From NCBI GenBank assembly GCA_025356395.1, contig JANXTA010000067.1:38311-102310 (forward strand): DNA of 64,000 bases, written 5' to 3'. This document shows positions 33,296 through 42,895 of this stretch, one piece after another. This DNA is from Betaproteobacteria bacterium (GTDB lineage: Bacteria; Pseudomonadota; Gammaproteobacteria; Burkholderiales; Burkholderiaceae_D). The stretch's first letter is position 1; every line of letters starts with the position of its first letter. The notes below the pieces were generated by a model. It saw only the letters and a list, made by a program, of their open reading frames with translations. It ran no database searches and was not told where the DNA came from. Made by a program: the position numbers and the translations under genes.

Positions 33296-34225
33296 TCAGT
33301 TGTACAGCGTGCCGGCGTTGATGATCGGCTGCGCCTCGCTCTCGGAGCACAGCACCACCAGCAGGTTGCTCACCATCGAGGCCTTGCGTTCGTCGTCGAG
33401 CTCGATGATGTGGCGTTCGGACAGGCCCTTGAGCGCCATCTCCACCATCGTCACCGCGCCGAGCACGATCTTCTGGCGGGCGGCGATGATGGCTTCGGCC
33501 TGCTGGCGCCGCAGCATCACGCCGGCGATCTCGGGGGCGTAGGCGAGGTGCGTCAGCTTGGCGTCGTCGACGATGATGCCGGCCACTTCCAGGCGATCGG
33601 CGAGCTCGTCCATCAGGCTCTTCGTCACCTGCGCCATGCTGGAACGCAGCGTCAGTTCGACCGTGCGCTTCGGGCTGTCGGGCTCGACCGCGCCGCTCGC
33701 GATGTCCGCGATGCCTTCGTCGTAGGGATAGCTCGAAGCGAGATGCCGGATTGCCGTCTCGGCCTGCACGCGCAGGAAGGCCTCGTGGTCCTCGACATCG
33801 AACAGCGCCTGCGACGAGTCGCGCACGCGCCAGACGATGGCCGCTGCGATCTCGATCGGATTGCCGCGCGCGTCGTTGACCTTGATGCGGTCGGACACGA
33901 AGTTGTGCGCGCGCAGGCTCAACTTCGTCTTGCGCAGCAGGGGGTTGGCCCAGCGCAGGCCGTTGCTGCGATCGGTGCCGACGTACTTGCCGAACAGCGT
34001 CAGCACGGCGCTCTGGTTGGGCTGCAGCATGTACAGGCCGACCAGCACGATGATGCCGGCCACCACGATCAGCGGACCGGTTGCGAGCGTGAGGTCGTGG
34101 ACCCGTTGCTGGGTCATGTCGACCAGGATCCCGATGCCACCGAACACCAGCACCAGGCCCACGAACCCCATCAGATAGCCGCTCATCGTGCTCTTGAGCT
34201 GGTCCTGCGAGCGTCCCGAGTTCAT
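33296..34225 (-). CDS. SPFH/band-7 membrane protein
   Basis: The 309-residue protein has two N-terminal transmembrane helices (residues about 15-35 and 47-67) and an SPFH domain: [33 protein letters not shown] and [21 protein letters not shown] helical segment with [20 protein letters not shown] follows. SPFH proteins form large membrane assemblies that organise microdomains and control proteases or partner proteins. It is the first gene of a leftward operon with a PH-like protein and an Arc-type regulator. Confidence 0.88.
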   Translation of the reverse strand: MNSGRSQDQLKSTMSGYLMGFVGLVLVFGGIGILVDMTQQRVHDLTLATGPLIVVAGIIVLVGLYMLQPNQSAVLTLFGKYVGTDRSNGLRWANPLLRKTKLSLRAHNFVSDRIKVNDARGNPIEIAAAIVWRVRDSSQALFDVEDHEAFLRVQAETAIRHLASSYPYDEGIADIASGAVEPDSPKRTVELTLRSSMAQVTKSLMDELADRLEVAGIIVDDAKLTHLAYAPEIAGVMLRRQQAEAIIAARQKIVLGAVTMVEMALKGLSERHIIELDDERKASMVSNLLVVLCSESEAQPIINAGTLYN

Positions 34226-34282
34226 CTTCTTCTCTCCCTACGTTGAAAGGTCGGACGTCACAGTACCGCGTCCGATTGCAAT

Positions 34283-34292
34283 GTGATATCAC
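34283..34292. promoter_or_regulatory. Palindrome upstream of the SPFH operon
   Basis: GTGATATCAC is a perfect palindrome 58 bases before the SPFH start codon, next to an AT-rich patch likely to hold the promoter. The Arc-type protein encoded in the same operon is the obvious candidate to bind it. Confidence 0.5.
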
Positions 34293-34365
34293 TTTAATAC
34301 TGCTCGGGAGAAAGTCAAGCGTTGTTTATGATCGCGGCCTCACAGCGATTTAGAGGGAGACGGTC

Positions 34366-35142
34366 ATGCGTGTCGTGCGAGGTGCGTTGGCGTTCGTGCT
34401 GTTCGGTGTGGTCCTGAGTGGCCCGGTGCAGGCCCAGACCTCGGTGCTCGACCGCGTCAAGGACGGCGGCGAGCTGCGGGTGTGCATGACCGGCGACTAC
34501 CAGCCGTTCAGCTACCTGCGGTCGGACGGACAGTTCGAGGGCACCGACGTCGATCTGGCCCAGTCGCTGGCCGCGGCGCTCAAGGTCAAGCCCCGCTTCG
34601 TGAAGACCAGCTGGCCGAAGCTGATGGACGACTTCATCGGGGGCGCCTGCGACATCGCGATGGGCGGCATCTCGATCTCGCTCGAGCGCCAGATGCGCGC
34701 GGCCTTCAGCGCGATGACGATGGCGGACGGCAAGGCGCCGATCGCCCGCTGCAGCGACGTGGCCAAGTACGCGTCGCTGGCCGCGATCGACCGGCCCGAG
34801 GTCCGCGCCGTCGTCAATCCGGGCGGCACCAACGAGCGCTTCGCGAAGGCCAACTTCAAGCAGGCGCAGATCCGCGTGTATCCCGACAACGTGACGATCT
34901 TCGACGAAATCGTGGCCGGTCGCGCCGACATCATGGTCACCGATGCCTCCGAGACGATGCTGCAGCACAAGCTGCACCCGACCCTGTGCACGGTGCCGGT
35001 CGACCAGCCGCTGCAATACAGCGAGAAGGCCTTCCTGCTGCCGCGCGACGACGTGCCGTTCAAGGCGTTCGTCGACCAGTGGCTGCACCTCGCGAAGGCG
35101 ACCGGTGAGTTCGACGCCACGATGGATCGCTGGCTGAAGTGA
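34366..35142 (+). CDS. pheC: Periplasmic cyclohexadienyl dehydratase (PheC-like)
   Basis: The 258-residue protein has a signal peptide (LAFVLFGVVLSGPVQAQ) and a periplasmic-binding-protein fold. It resembles PheC of Pseudomonas in MTGDYQPFSYL, CDIAMGGISISLERQ, VVNPGGTNERFAKANFKQAQ, IRVYPDNVTIFDEIV and LLPRDDVPFKAFVDQWLH. PheC dehydrates prephenate and arogenate to phenylpyruvate and phenylalanine in the periplasm. The alternative, a transport solute-binding protein, is less likely because no permease is nearby. A GGGAG ribosome site precedes ATG 34366. Confidence 0.78.
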   Translation: MRVVRGALAFVLFGVVLSGPVQAQTSVLDRVKDGGELRVCMTGDYQPFSYLRSDGQFEGTDVDLAQSLAAALKVKPRFVKTSWPKLMDDFIGGACDIAMGGISISLERQMRAAFSAMTMADGKAPIARCSDVAKYASLAAIDRPEVRAVVNPGGTNERFAKANFKQAQIRVYPDNVTIFDEIVAGRADIMVTDASETMLQHKLHPTLCTVPVDQPLQYSEKAFLLPRDDVPFKAFVDQWLHLAKATGEFDATMDRWLK

Positions 35143-35164
35143 GCGTGCGGCGCCCGGGCCGCGG

Positions 35165-36082
35165 TCATCCGCTTTTCACGCGCTGTTCCACCAGTTCGAC
35201 GAACGCCTTCGCCGGCGCTGACAACAATTGGCGGTCGCGCATGACCAGCAGCAGCGGGCGCTCGGTCCGCATGCCGACCAGCCGGACGCCGCGCAGTCCC
35301 ATCGAACGCAGGTGGGGGGCTGCGGCGGCACGCGGCAGGATCGCCGCACCGATCCCGGCCGACACCATGCGGCACATCGCATCGAAACCGCGGACCTGCA
35401 CGCGGATCTTGAGCGAGCGGCCCGCGGCATTGGCCGCCTCCGCGATCTGTCGCATCAGCGACGTGGAACGATTCATCCCGACGATGTCGAGCGCGAGCGC
35501 CTCGCAGATATGGACCTCGGCCTCACGCGACAGCGGATGGGCGAGCGGCACGATCAACACCAGCTCGTCGACGTCGCAGACGAACGTCTGCAGGCCCGTC
35601 GCCGGCGTATTGGCCCCGATGATGGCGAGTTCGGCGGCACCGCTCGCCACGGTCCGCGCGGCTTCCTCGCTGGTCGCATCCTCGAGGTCGATCATGACGG
35701 CGGGGTGCGCCGCGGCGTAAGCGGCCAGCAACTCGGGCAGGAACCCCGCGATGGCCGACGCGTTGGCCCAGATCCGCAAGTGGCCGCCCGCCCCGTGATG
35801 GAAATCGTCCATCACCAGTGCCAGTTGCTCGACCCCGGCGATCAGGTCGATCGCATGGCGCAGCAACGTCTGACCGGCCGCGGTCGGGACGACGCCGCGC
35901 TTGCTGCGTTCGAGCAGCGTGCTCCGGACATGCGCTTCGAGTTCGGCGATGCGCTTGCTGGCGGCGGCGAGGCTGATGCCGAAGCGCTCCGCACCGAGCG
36001 TGAGGCTGCCTGCTTCCACGGTCACGACGAAGAGACGCAACGAGATGAAGTCGAAGCGGTTCAGATTGATCGGCTTGCGCAT
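35165..36082 (-). CDS. LysR-type regulator of the C5-acid cluster
   Basis: The 305-residue LysR regulator has an N-terminal winged HTH (LRLFVVTVEAGSLTLGAERF, then ISLAAASKRIAELEAHV) and an effector-binding domain (HLRIWANASAIAGFLPELLA, GLQTFVCDVDELVLIVPLAHPL). It is divergent from the MFS transporter and catabolic genes, with a strong inverted repeat in between. That arrangement is typical of a regulator that responds to the pathway substrate. Confidence 0.88.
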   Translation of the reverse strand: MRKPINLNRFDFISLRLFVVTVEAGSLTLGAERFGISLAAASKRIAELEAHVRSTLLERSKRGVVPTAAGQTLLRHAIDLIAGVEQLALVMDDFHHGAGGHLRIWANASAIAGFLPELLAAYAAAHPAVMIDLEDATSEEAARTVASGAAELAIIGANTPATGLQTFVCDVDELVLIVPLAHPLSREAEVHICEALALDIVGMNRSTSLMRQIAEAANAAGRSLKIRVQVRGFDAMCRMVSAGIGAAILPRAAAAPHLRSMGLRGVRLVGMRTERPLLLVMRDRQLLSAPAKAFVELVEQRVKSG

Positions 36083-36144
36083 CGGGGTGTCCTGGATCGG
36101 AGAGTCGTGCCATCGCGGTGCGACCGGGCGGTGATCAACATCAA

Positions 36145-36167
36145 ATCCTCAACCCCTGGTTGAGGAT
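36145..36167. promoter_or_regulatory. Inverted repeat, LysR operator
   Basis: ATCCTCAACC (36145-36154) and GGTTGAGGAT (36158-36167) are perfect arms around CCT. The site lies 63 bases before the LysR gene start and 104 bases before the transporter gene, as expected for a divergent LysR-regulated promoter. Confidence 0.75.
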
Positions 36168-36270
36168 GAGTCAACCAGATGCGAATCGCGCGCGACAGCG
36201 ACGATCGACACTTCGTCTCGTCGGTGGGTCACCGATCCGGTGGCGCCAGACCACGAACGAAGGAGACACG

Positions 36271-37620
36271 ATGAGCTCGATCGCCGTACCCCAGTCGGAC
36301 ACGGGGCCCCGCTGGTACAGCGGCCTCAATCCCCAGCACTGGCGCATCCTGACGGCCAGCTTCCTCGGCTGGGTGTTCGACGGATACGAATCGTATGCAT
36401 TGTTCATCGTCATGCCGTTCGTGCTGCAGTCGATGCTGACGGTCGACCAGCTCACCAACCGGGCGATGTGGGCCGGCATCGCGATCAGCCTGACCTTGCT
36501 GGGGTGGGGCATCGGCGGACTGGTCGGCGGCGTGATGGCCGACTACGTGGGTCGCAAGCGGATGATGATCTTCTCGGTCCTCTTCTACGCGATCTTCACC
36601 GGCCTGACCGCGTTCGCGACCAACTTCTGGGCGTTCTGCTTCCTGCGTTTCATCACGGGCATCGCGATGGGCAGCGAGTGGAGCACCGGTGTCGCGCTGC
36701 TCGCCGAGACCTGGCCGAACAAGGCGCGGCCGAAGGGGGCGGGCTTCCTGCAATCGGGTTTTGGCTTCGGCACGCTGATCGCCGCGCTGGTCTGGCTCAT
36801 GCTGAGCGAGACCAAGCCTCTGGGTCCCGACACGTGGCGCCTGGTCTTCGTGGTGGGCGCGCTGCCGGCGTTCTTCTGTCTCTACATCCGACGCGCCGTC
36901 AACGAATCCGAGAAATGGCTGGACGCCGTGCGCAAGCAGCGCTGGGCCGCGACCGAGGACGGCGCGCCGGACGCTCCCCACAGCGCGAAGAGGCCGTTCA
37001 CGCTCACCGAGATCTTCCGCGAGCCCGAGAGCCGCAAGCGGACCTTGCTCGCGTTCGTGCTGTCACTGACCACCACGGTGGGTTGGTGGGCGATCTCGAG
37101 CTGGCTTCCGGAGTACGCCGCGTCGATGGCGCGGGCGGCCGGCATCGCGAATCCCGGTCAGTGGGGCCTGCGCGCCGCGCTGCTCTATACCGGCGGTGCC
37201 GTGGTCGCCTACCTGCTGTCGGGCTTCGTCGCGGATGCGATCGGTCGCCGGAAGTACCTCTTCTTCACCTATCTGGGCGCGCTCGCCACGACGGTCATGA
37301 CCTACTGGTGGACGACTTCGCTCGACGGTCTGCTGTGGGCTGCCTTCGTCAACGGCTTCTTCACGCTCGGCTGCGCCTATTCGTGGATGGCGATCTATCC
37401 GGTCGAGCTGTTCACGTCGAGCGTGCGGGCGACCGCAGCGGCCTTCATCTTCAACGCGTCGCGCATGATCGCCTGGATCTTCCCGATCCTGGCCGGCTCG
37501 ATGATCCACACCTTCGGCAGCATCCCGCGCGCCGCGTTGACGCTGGGGTCGATCTATCTGATCGGGCTCGTGGTGCCGTGGTTCATGCCCGAGACGCGCG
37601 GCAAGCCGCTCCCAGAGTGA
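36271..37620 (+). CDS. MFS organic-acid transporter (aromatic acid/H+ symporter-like)
   Basis: This 449-residue, 12-helix transporter carries the AAHS/sugar-porter type motifs FDGYESYALFIVMP in helix 1, the loop ADYVGRKRMMIFSV, FITGIAMGSEWSTG in helix 4 and VADAIGRRKYLFF in the second half. Relatives carry benzoate-type and small dicarboxylic acids with protons. ATG 36271 has AAGGAGA upstream. It is the first gene of the cluster and predicts uptake of an organic acid that the downstream enzymes degrade. Confidence 0.88.
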   Translation: MSSIAVPQSDTGPRWYSGLNPQHWRILTASFLGWVFDGYESYALFIVMPFVLQSMLTVDQLTNRAMWAGIAISLTLLGWGIGGLVGGVMADYVGRKRMMIFSVLFYAIFTGLTAFATNFWAFCFLRFITGIAMGSEWSTGVALLAETWPNKARPKGAGFLQSGFGFGTLIAALVWLMLSETKPLGPDTWRLVFVVGALPAFFCLYIRRAVNESEKWLDAVRKQRWAATEDGAPDAPHSAKRPFTLTEIFREPESRKRTLLAFVLSLTTTVGWWAISSWLPEYAASMARAAGIANPGQWGLRAALLYTGGAVVAYLLSGFVADAIGRRKYLFFTYLGALATTVMTYWWTTSLDGLLWAAFVNGFFTLGCAYSWMAIYPVELFTSSVRATAAAFIFNASRMIAWIFPILAGSMIHTFGSIPRAALTLGSIYLIGLVVPWFMPETRGKPLPE

Positions 37621-37665
37621 CCGCGACCTTCCACGCATCCCTCCCATTCCCTTCCAGAGGCCGGC

Positions 37666-38442
37666 ATGAACCGCACCTACCGCATCGGGCAGATCGTCCC
37701 GAGTTCGAACACCACGATGGAGACCGAGATTCCCGCGATGCTGCGCGGCCGCGAAGGGCTGTTGCCTGAACGCTTCTCGTTCCATTCGAGCCGCATGCGC
37801 ATGATGAACGTGACGAAGGAAGAACTCGCGAAGATGGACGGGGACTCCGACCGCTGCGCGCTGGAACTGTCGGACGCCCGTGTCGACGTGCTCGGCTATG
37901 CCTGCCTGGTCGCCATCATGAGCATGGGCAACGGGTACCACCGCGTGTCGGAGGCACGATTGCACCAGCGAACGATCGACAACGGTGGGCCTGCACCCGT
38001 GGTGACCAGCGCCGGTGCGCTGGTCGACGGCCTCAAGGTCATCGGTGCCAGGAAGGTCTCGATCATCGCGCCGTACATGAAGCCGCTCACCCGCCTCGTG
38101 ATCGACTACATCGAGAACGAGGGTATCGAGGTCGTCGACAGCATCTCGCTCGAGATCCACGACAACCTGAAGGTCGGCGCGCGCGACCCCGCCGCACCGG
38201 CGGAACTGTGGCGCAAGCTCAACGTCGCCAACGTCGATGCGATCGTCGCGTCGGCCTGCGTCCAGATGCCCTCGCTGGCATCGATCCCGCTGATCGAAGC
38301 CGCGAGCGGCCTGCCGGTCGTGTCGAGCTCGGTGTGCACCACCTACCAGATGCTGGCGAAGCTCGGATTGAAGACGTTCGCCCCGCAGGCCGGCGCACTG
38401 CTGTCGGGCCGCTACGACGCACCGTTCCGGCAGGTGGCCTGA
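37666..38442 (+). CDS. Maleate cis-trans isomerase-like Asp/Glu racemase-superfamily enzyme
   Basis: The 258-residue protein resembles maleate isomerases: N-terminal GQIVPSSNTTMETEIP, first active-site cysteine in LGYACLVAIMS and second cysteine in VASACVQMPSL, with a typical racemase fold. These enzymes convert cis and trans forms of maleate-type diacids with two cysteines. In this cluster the substrate may be citraconate (2-methylmaleate) or mesaconate, since the downstream hydratase is LeuCD-like. Decarboxylases of the same superfamily are the main alternative. Confidence 0.8.
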   Translation: MNRTYRIGQIVPSSNTTMETEIPAMLRGREGLLPERFSFHSSRMRMMNVTKEELAKMDGDSDRCALELSDARVDVLGYACLVAIMSMGNGYHRVSEARLHQRTIDNGGPAPVVTSAGALVDGLKVIGARKVSIIAPYMKPLTRLVIDYIENEGIEVVDSISLEIHDNLKVGARDPAAPAELWRKLNVANVDAIVASACVQMPSLASIPLIEAASGLPVVSSSVCTTYQMLAKLGLKTFAPQAGALLSGRYDAPFRQVA

Positions 38443-38482
38443 ACAAGGCCGAGACCCTGCGCTCAACAGTCGGGAGACATGC

Positions 38483-39688
38483 ATGGAAGGCACGACGAAG
38501 CCGCTGGCGTTGCAAGGCGTCAAGGTCATCGAGCTCGGTACCCTGATCGCCGGACCTTACGCGGCTGCCCTGCTCGCGCAGTTCGGCGCGGAGGTGATCA
38601 AGATCGAGTCGCCCGACGGCGGCGATCCGCTGCGCAGCTGGCGCAAGCTCCACGACGGCACGTCGTTGTGGTGGTACTCCCAGAGCCGCAACAAGAAGTC
38701 GGTGACGCTCAGCCTGAAGGAACCGAAGGCGCAGCAAATCGTGCGCGAGCTCGTCGCCGACGCCGACATCGTGATCGAGAACTTTCGTCCGGGGACGCTC
38801 GAGAAGTGGGGTCTCGGCTGGGACGATCTGTCGCGAATCAACCCGTCGCTGATCATGGTCCGCGTCTCCGGCTACGGGCAGACCGGACCCTACCGGGAGC
38901 GACCCGGGTTCGCGGCCATCGCCGAATCGATGGGCGGCCTGCGCAACCTGGTCGGCTATCCCGACCGGCCGCCGGTACGCGTCGGCGTGAGCATCGGCGA
39001 CACGCTCGCGTCCCTCTACGGCGTGATCGGTGCGCTGCTCGCGCTGCATCACCTCAAGGTCAACGGCGGCGAGGGGCAGTTCATCGACGTGGCCTTGTAC
39101 GAAGCTGTGTTCGGCGTGATGGAGAGCCTGATCCCCGAGTACTCGGGCTTCGATCACATCCGCCAGCGCACCGGCTCGTCGCTGCCGGGCATCGTGCCGT
39201 CCAACACCTACCTGTGCCGCGACGGCCTGTACGTCATCATCGCGGGCAACGCGGACGGCCTCTATCGTCGCCTGATGGCGGCGATCGACCGTCCCGATCT
39301 CGGCGAGGATCCGCGTCTGGCCCGCAACGACGGTCGCACGCTCCATACCGAACTGATCGACGACGCGATCTCCGCGTGGACGATCCGCCACGACCTCGAC
39401 GACGTGCTCGCCACGCTCGAGACGGCCGGCGTGCCGAGCGGCCGCGTGTACGACGCCGCGGACATCCACGCCGACCCGCACTACCGCGCGCGCGCCATGA
39501 TCGAAGCGCATGCGTTGCCGGACGGCAGCGTCATCGACTTCCCAGGGATCGTGCCGAAGCTGTCCGCGACACCGGGCGGGACCCGCTGGCTCGGTCCGAA
39601 GCTCGGAGAGCACACGCAGGAAATACTGGCCACGCTCGGCATCGACGCGGCGGCCTTCGACGCCCTCAAGGCGCAGGGCATCGTCTAG
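38483..39688 (+). CDS. Class III CoA-transferase (CaiB/BaiF)
   Basis: The 401-residue enzyme shows [17 protein letters not shown] at the N-terminus, [37 protein letters not shown] with its Asp/Asn region, [20 protein letters not shown] and [15 protein letters not shown] loops, all typical. Family members move CoA between acyl-CoA and a free acid. Itaconate, mesaconate and citramalate CoA-transferases belong here. The gene ends in TAG at its normal C-terminus. It lies 41 bases after the isomerase gene. Confidence 0.88.
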   Translation: MEGTTKPLALQGVKVIELGTLIAGPYAAALLAQFGAEVIKIESPDGGDPLRSWRKLHDGTSLWWYSQSRNKKSVTLSLKEPKAQQIVRELVADADIVIENFRPGTLEKWGLGWDDLSRINPSLIMVRVSGYGQTGPYRERPGFAAIAESMGGLRNLVGYPDRPPVRVGVSIGDTLASLYGVIGALLALHHLKVNGGEGQFIDVALYEAVFGVMESLIPEYSGFDHIRQRTGSSLPGIVPSNTYLCRDGLYVIIAGNADGLYRRLMAAIDRPDLGEDPRLARNDGRTLHTELIDDAISAWTIRHDLDDVLATLETAGVPSGRVYDAADIHADPHYRARAMIEAHALPDGSVIDFPGIVPKLSATPGGTRWLGPKLGEHTQEILATLGIDAAAFDALKAQGIV

Positions 39689-39714
39689 AACTCACGGCAA
39701 CCTAGGACCCCGAC

Positions 39715-40650
39715 ATGAAGTCACCCGATGGCAGGCGCCTCTACATCCAGGAAGTCTCGGTGCGCGACGGCTTCCAGATCGAACCCCGATTCATCCCGAC
39801 AGAACGCAAGGTGGCGCTGATCGACCGCCTGTCGCGCACCGGCCTCGCGAAGATCGAGGTCACGTCGTTCGTTTCGCCGAAGGCGATTCCCGCGCTGGCC
39901 GATGCCGAAGCGGTGATGCGCGCCATCGACCGCGTCCCCGGCGTGGTCTATGCGGCGCTGGTGCCCAACGTGCGCGGGTGCGAGCGGGCGCTCGACTGCA
40001 AGGTGGACGAGATCAACCTCGTGATGTCCGCGAGCGAGACCCACGGACGCGCCAACCTGCGGATGACGCCCGAGCAGTCGCTGGCGAACTTCGCGGACGT
40101 GGTCGCCGTCGCGCGCGGCACCGGGGCGTCGATCAATGTCGCTTTGTCGACCGCGTTCGGCTGTCCGTTCGATGGCGACGTGCCGCCGGCCCGCGTGCTG
40201 GGCTTCGTCGATCGTTATCGGCAGCTGGGCATCGGCGGCGTGTCGCTGTGCGACACCACCGGCATGGCGAACCCGGCGCAGGTGGCCGCCCTGTGCGAGG
40301 CGGTCCTGTCGCGGTTTCCGGACATGCAGGTCACCGCGCACTTCCACAACACGCGCGGCATGGGCCTCGCCAACGCGCTCGCGACGCTCGACGTCGGCAT
40401 CGTTCGCTTCGACGCTTCGCTGGGCGGTCTCGGCGGCTGTCCCTTCGCGCCCGGCGCGACCGGCAACGTCTGCACCGAGGACCTGGTCCACATGTTCGAG
40501 ACGATGGGCTACGACACCGGCGTCGATCTCGAGGCGCTGCTGGCGATCGCGCGCGACCTGCCGGAGATCGTCGAGCACGACGTGCCTGGCCAGGTGATCA
40601 AGGCGGGCGTCTCGACGCGCCGCTATCCGCGGCCTGCCGCGCTCGCATGA
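39715..40650 (+). CDS. HMG-CoA-lyase-family enzyme, proposed citramalyl-CoA lyase
   Basis: The 311-residue TIM-barrel lyase has the catalytic Arg-Asp ([11 protein letters not shown]), metal ligands in [15 protein letters not shown] (HxH) and the flexible loop cysteine in [18 protein letters not shown]-CoA lyases cleave 3-hydroxy-3-methylglutaryl-CoA to acetyl-CoA and acetoacetate. Citramalyl-CoA is a close analogue shorter by one carbon and would give acetyl-CoA and pyruvate. Context favours the latter, but sequence alone does not separate them. Its stop overlaps the start of the leuC-like gene by four bases. Confidence 0.85.
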   Translation: MKSPDGRRLYIQEVSVRDGFQIEPRFIPTERKVALIDRLSRTGLAKIEVTSFVSPKAIPALADAEAVMRAIDRVPGVVYAALVPNVRGCERALDCKVDEINLVMSASETHGRANLRMTPEQSLANFADVVAVARGTGASINVALSTAFGCPFDGDVPPARVLGFVDRYRQLGIGGVSLCDTTGMANPAQVAALCEAVLSRFPDMQVTAHFHNTRGMGLANALATLDVGIVRFDASLGGLGGCPFAPGATGNVCTEDLVHMFETMGYDTGVDLEALLAIARDLPEIVEHDVPGQVIKAGVSTRRYPRPAALA

Positions 40651-42065
40651 ACACGGACGGCGCGACGCCGCGCACCCTGCTCGACAAGCTCTGGCAGCGC
40701 CACGTGGTGCGCGAGGAAGCCGATGGAACGGCGCTGCTCTACGTCGATCGTCACCTGGTCTACGAAGTCACCAGCCCGCAGGCCTTCGAAGGCCTGCGCG
40801 AGAGCGGCCGCCAGCCGTGGCGCGCGTCGACCGTGCTGGCCACCTGCGACCACAACGTGCCGACGACGTCGCGTCGCATCCCCATCCAGGATGCGCTGTC
40901 CCGCGTGCAGGTCGAGACGCTGACGGTTAATTGCGCGGAATTCGGCATCACCGAGTTCGGCTACGACGACCGGCGCCAGGGGATCATCCACGTGATCGGT
41001 CCGGAGCAGGGCGCCACGCTGCCGGGCATGACGGTCGTGGCCGGCGACTCCCATACGAGCACGCACGGCGCGTTCGCCGCGCTGGCCTTCGGCGTCGGGA
41101 CGTCCGACGTGGAGCACGTGCTGGCCACGCAATGCCTCGCGGTGCAGAAGATGAAGGCGATGCGGGTGCGCGTCGAGGGCCGGGCGGCGCCGGGCATCGT
41201 CGCCAAGGACATCGTCCTCGAGATCATCGGAACCATCGGCACCAGCGGCGGCACGGGCTACGCGATCGAATTCGCCGGCGAGGCGATCCGCGCGCTGTCG
41301 ATGGAAGGCCGCATGACCCTCTGCAACATGGCCATTGAAGCCGGTGCACGCGTCGGCTTGGTCGCTGTCGACCAGAAGACGATCGACTACGCGAAGGGGC
41401 GACCGTACGCGCCGTCGGGTGAGCTGTTCGAGCGGGCCGCCGCGTACTGGCGGACGCTGGTCAGCGATGCGGATGCGCACTTCGATCGCGAGATCGTGAT
41501 CGATGCCGCCGCGATCCGCCCGCGCATCACGTGGGGCACTTCGCCCGAGATGGTCGCGACGATCGATGGCCGTGTGCCCGACCCGGCGCTCGAGGTCGAC
41601 GACACGCGGCGCAGCGGGATGGAACGAGCGCTCGACTACATGGGACTCGATGCCGGCACGGCGATGCGCGACATCGTCCTCGACAAGGTGTTCATCGGCT
41701 CCTGCACCAACGCGCGCATCGAGGATCTGCGCGTGGCGGCGGACGTGATTCGGGGCAAGCGTGTCGCAGCGACGATCCGGCTGGCGCTGGTGGTGCCCGG
41801 TTCGGGCCTCGTGAAGGCGCAGGCCGAGTCGGAGGGCCTGGACGCGATCTTCGTGGCCGCGGGCTTCGAATGGCGCGAGCCCGGCTGCTCGATGTGCCTC
41901 GGCATGAACGACGATCGGCTGCTGCCGGGAGAGCGTTGCGCGTCGACGTCGAATCGCAACTTCGAAGGTCGTCAGGGCGCCGGCGGGCGGACCCATCTCG
42001 TGAGTCCGGCGATGGCCGCGGCGGCCGCGATCGCGGGCCGCTTCGTCGACATCACGGCGCACTGA
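40647..42065 (+). CDS. leuC: LeuC-type hydro-lyase, large subunit
   Basis: This 472-residue aconitase-superfamily protein has iron-sulfur cysteines in [13 protein letters not shown] and in the CxxC of [11 protein letters not shown]. Other signatures are CDHNVPT near the N-terminus, [20 protein letters not shown], and [17 protein letters not shown] near the end. It pairs with the adjacent small subunit. LeuC classically isomerises isopropylmalate, and relatives hydrate citraconate or dimethylmaleate. The lack of leuA/leuB and the catabolic neighbours favour a degradative role. ATG 40647 overlaps the preceding stop. Confidence 0.9.
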   Translation: MNTDGATPRTLLDKLWQRHVVREEADGTALLYVDRHLVYEVTSPQAFEGLRESGRQPWRASTVLATCDHNVPTTSRRIPIQDALSRVQVETLTVNCAEFGITEFGYDDRRQGIIHVIGPEQGATLPGMTVVAGDSHTSTHGAFAALAFGVGTSDVEHVLATQCLAVQKMKAMRVRVEGRAAPGIVAKDIVLEIIGTIGTSGGTGYAIEFAGEAIRALSMEGRMTLCNMAIEAGARVGLVAVDQKTIDYAKGRPYAPSGELFERAAAYWRTLVSDADAHFDREIVIDAAAIRPRITWGTSPEMVATIDGRVPDPALEVDDTRRSGMERALDYMGLDAGTAMRDIVLDKVFIGSCTNARIEDLRVAADVIRGKRVAATIRLALVVPGSGLVKAQAESEGLDAIFVAAGFEWREPGCSMCLGMNDDRLLPGERCASTSNRNFEGRQGAGGRTHLVSPAMAAAAAIAGRFVDITAH

Positions 42066-42067
42066 AC

Positions 42068-42709
42068 ATGCTGCCTTTCACCCGCTTCAGCAGCCTCGTC
42101 GTGCCGCTCGATCGAGCCAATGTCGACACCGACGCGATCATCCCCAAGCAGTTCATCAAGTCGATCCGCAAGACGGGCTTCGGTCCGCACCTGTTCGACG
42201 AATGGCGCTACCTCGACGTGGGCCGGCTCGGCCAGGACTGCTCCGGGCGGCCTCTCAATCCGGACTTCGTCCTGAATGCGACCCGCTACCAGGGTGCCGG
42301 TATCCTTCTCGCGCGCGAGAACTTCGGTTGCGGGTCTTCGCGCGAGCATGCGGTCTGGGCCCTGCGGGATGCAGGCTTTCGCGTCGTCATCGCGCCGAGC
42401 TTCGCCGACATCTTCTTCGGCAACTGCTTCAAGAGCGGGCTGCTGCCGATCGTGGCATCGCCTGAGCAGGTCGACGCCTGGTTCTCTGCGGTCCGCGCGA
42501 AGCCCGGCTATCGACTCGCCGTCGATCTCGCCACGCAGCGGATCACCGGAACCGACCACGAGGTCACGCCGTTCGCCATCGACCCGACCCGCAAGGCGAA
42601 CCTGCTCGGCGGCGCCGACGACATCGCGTTGACGTTGCGGCACGCGCCGGACATCCGTCGCTACGAGACGTGGCGCCGCACGCTTGAACCCTGGCTCTTC
42701 GCGGATTGA
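42068..42709 (+). CDS. leuD: LeuD-type hydro-lyase, small subunit
   Basis: The 213-residue subunit shows [19 protein letters not shown] and the active-site loop [17 protein letters not shown], with [18 protein letters not shown] further on. It completes the aconitase-type active site of the large subunit encoded two bases upstream. It is the last gene of the cluster. The 185 bases that follow, before the NodB fusion, contain no gene. Confidence 0.92.
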   Translation: MLPFTRFSSLVVPLDRANVDTDAIIPKQFIKSIRKTGFGPHLFDEWRYLDVGRLGQDCSGRPLNPDFVLNATRYQGAGILLARENFGCGSSREHAVWALRDAGFRVVIAPSFADIFFGNCFKSGLLPIVASPEQVDAWFSAVRAKPGYRLAVDLATQRITGTDHEVTPFAIDPTRKANLLGGADDIALTLRHAPDIRRYETWRRTLEPWLFAD

Positions 42710-42895
42710 ACGCTGCAGTCGCGGGCAACGACCTGGGACGGAATGAACTGCGCATCGCGCCGAACCCGCCGAGCGCGTAGCGGGTGAATCGGCATCGAGG
42801 AGGAGGCTCGGATCGAGGGGCGTCTTCCGAGTGTCTCGCGCACCTGAGCGGCGGGTTGAGGTCGGCGAAGCCGATTGCTTGTATCGTCCGCCTCC

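Noticed and set aside
40647..42709. Leucine biosynthesis operon
   Set aside because: leuA and leuB are absent and the neighbours are CoA-transferase, lyase and transporter genes with a LysR regulator. A biosynthetic role is still possible if no other leuCD exists.
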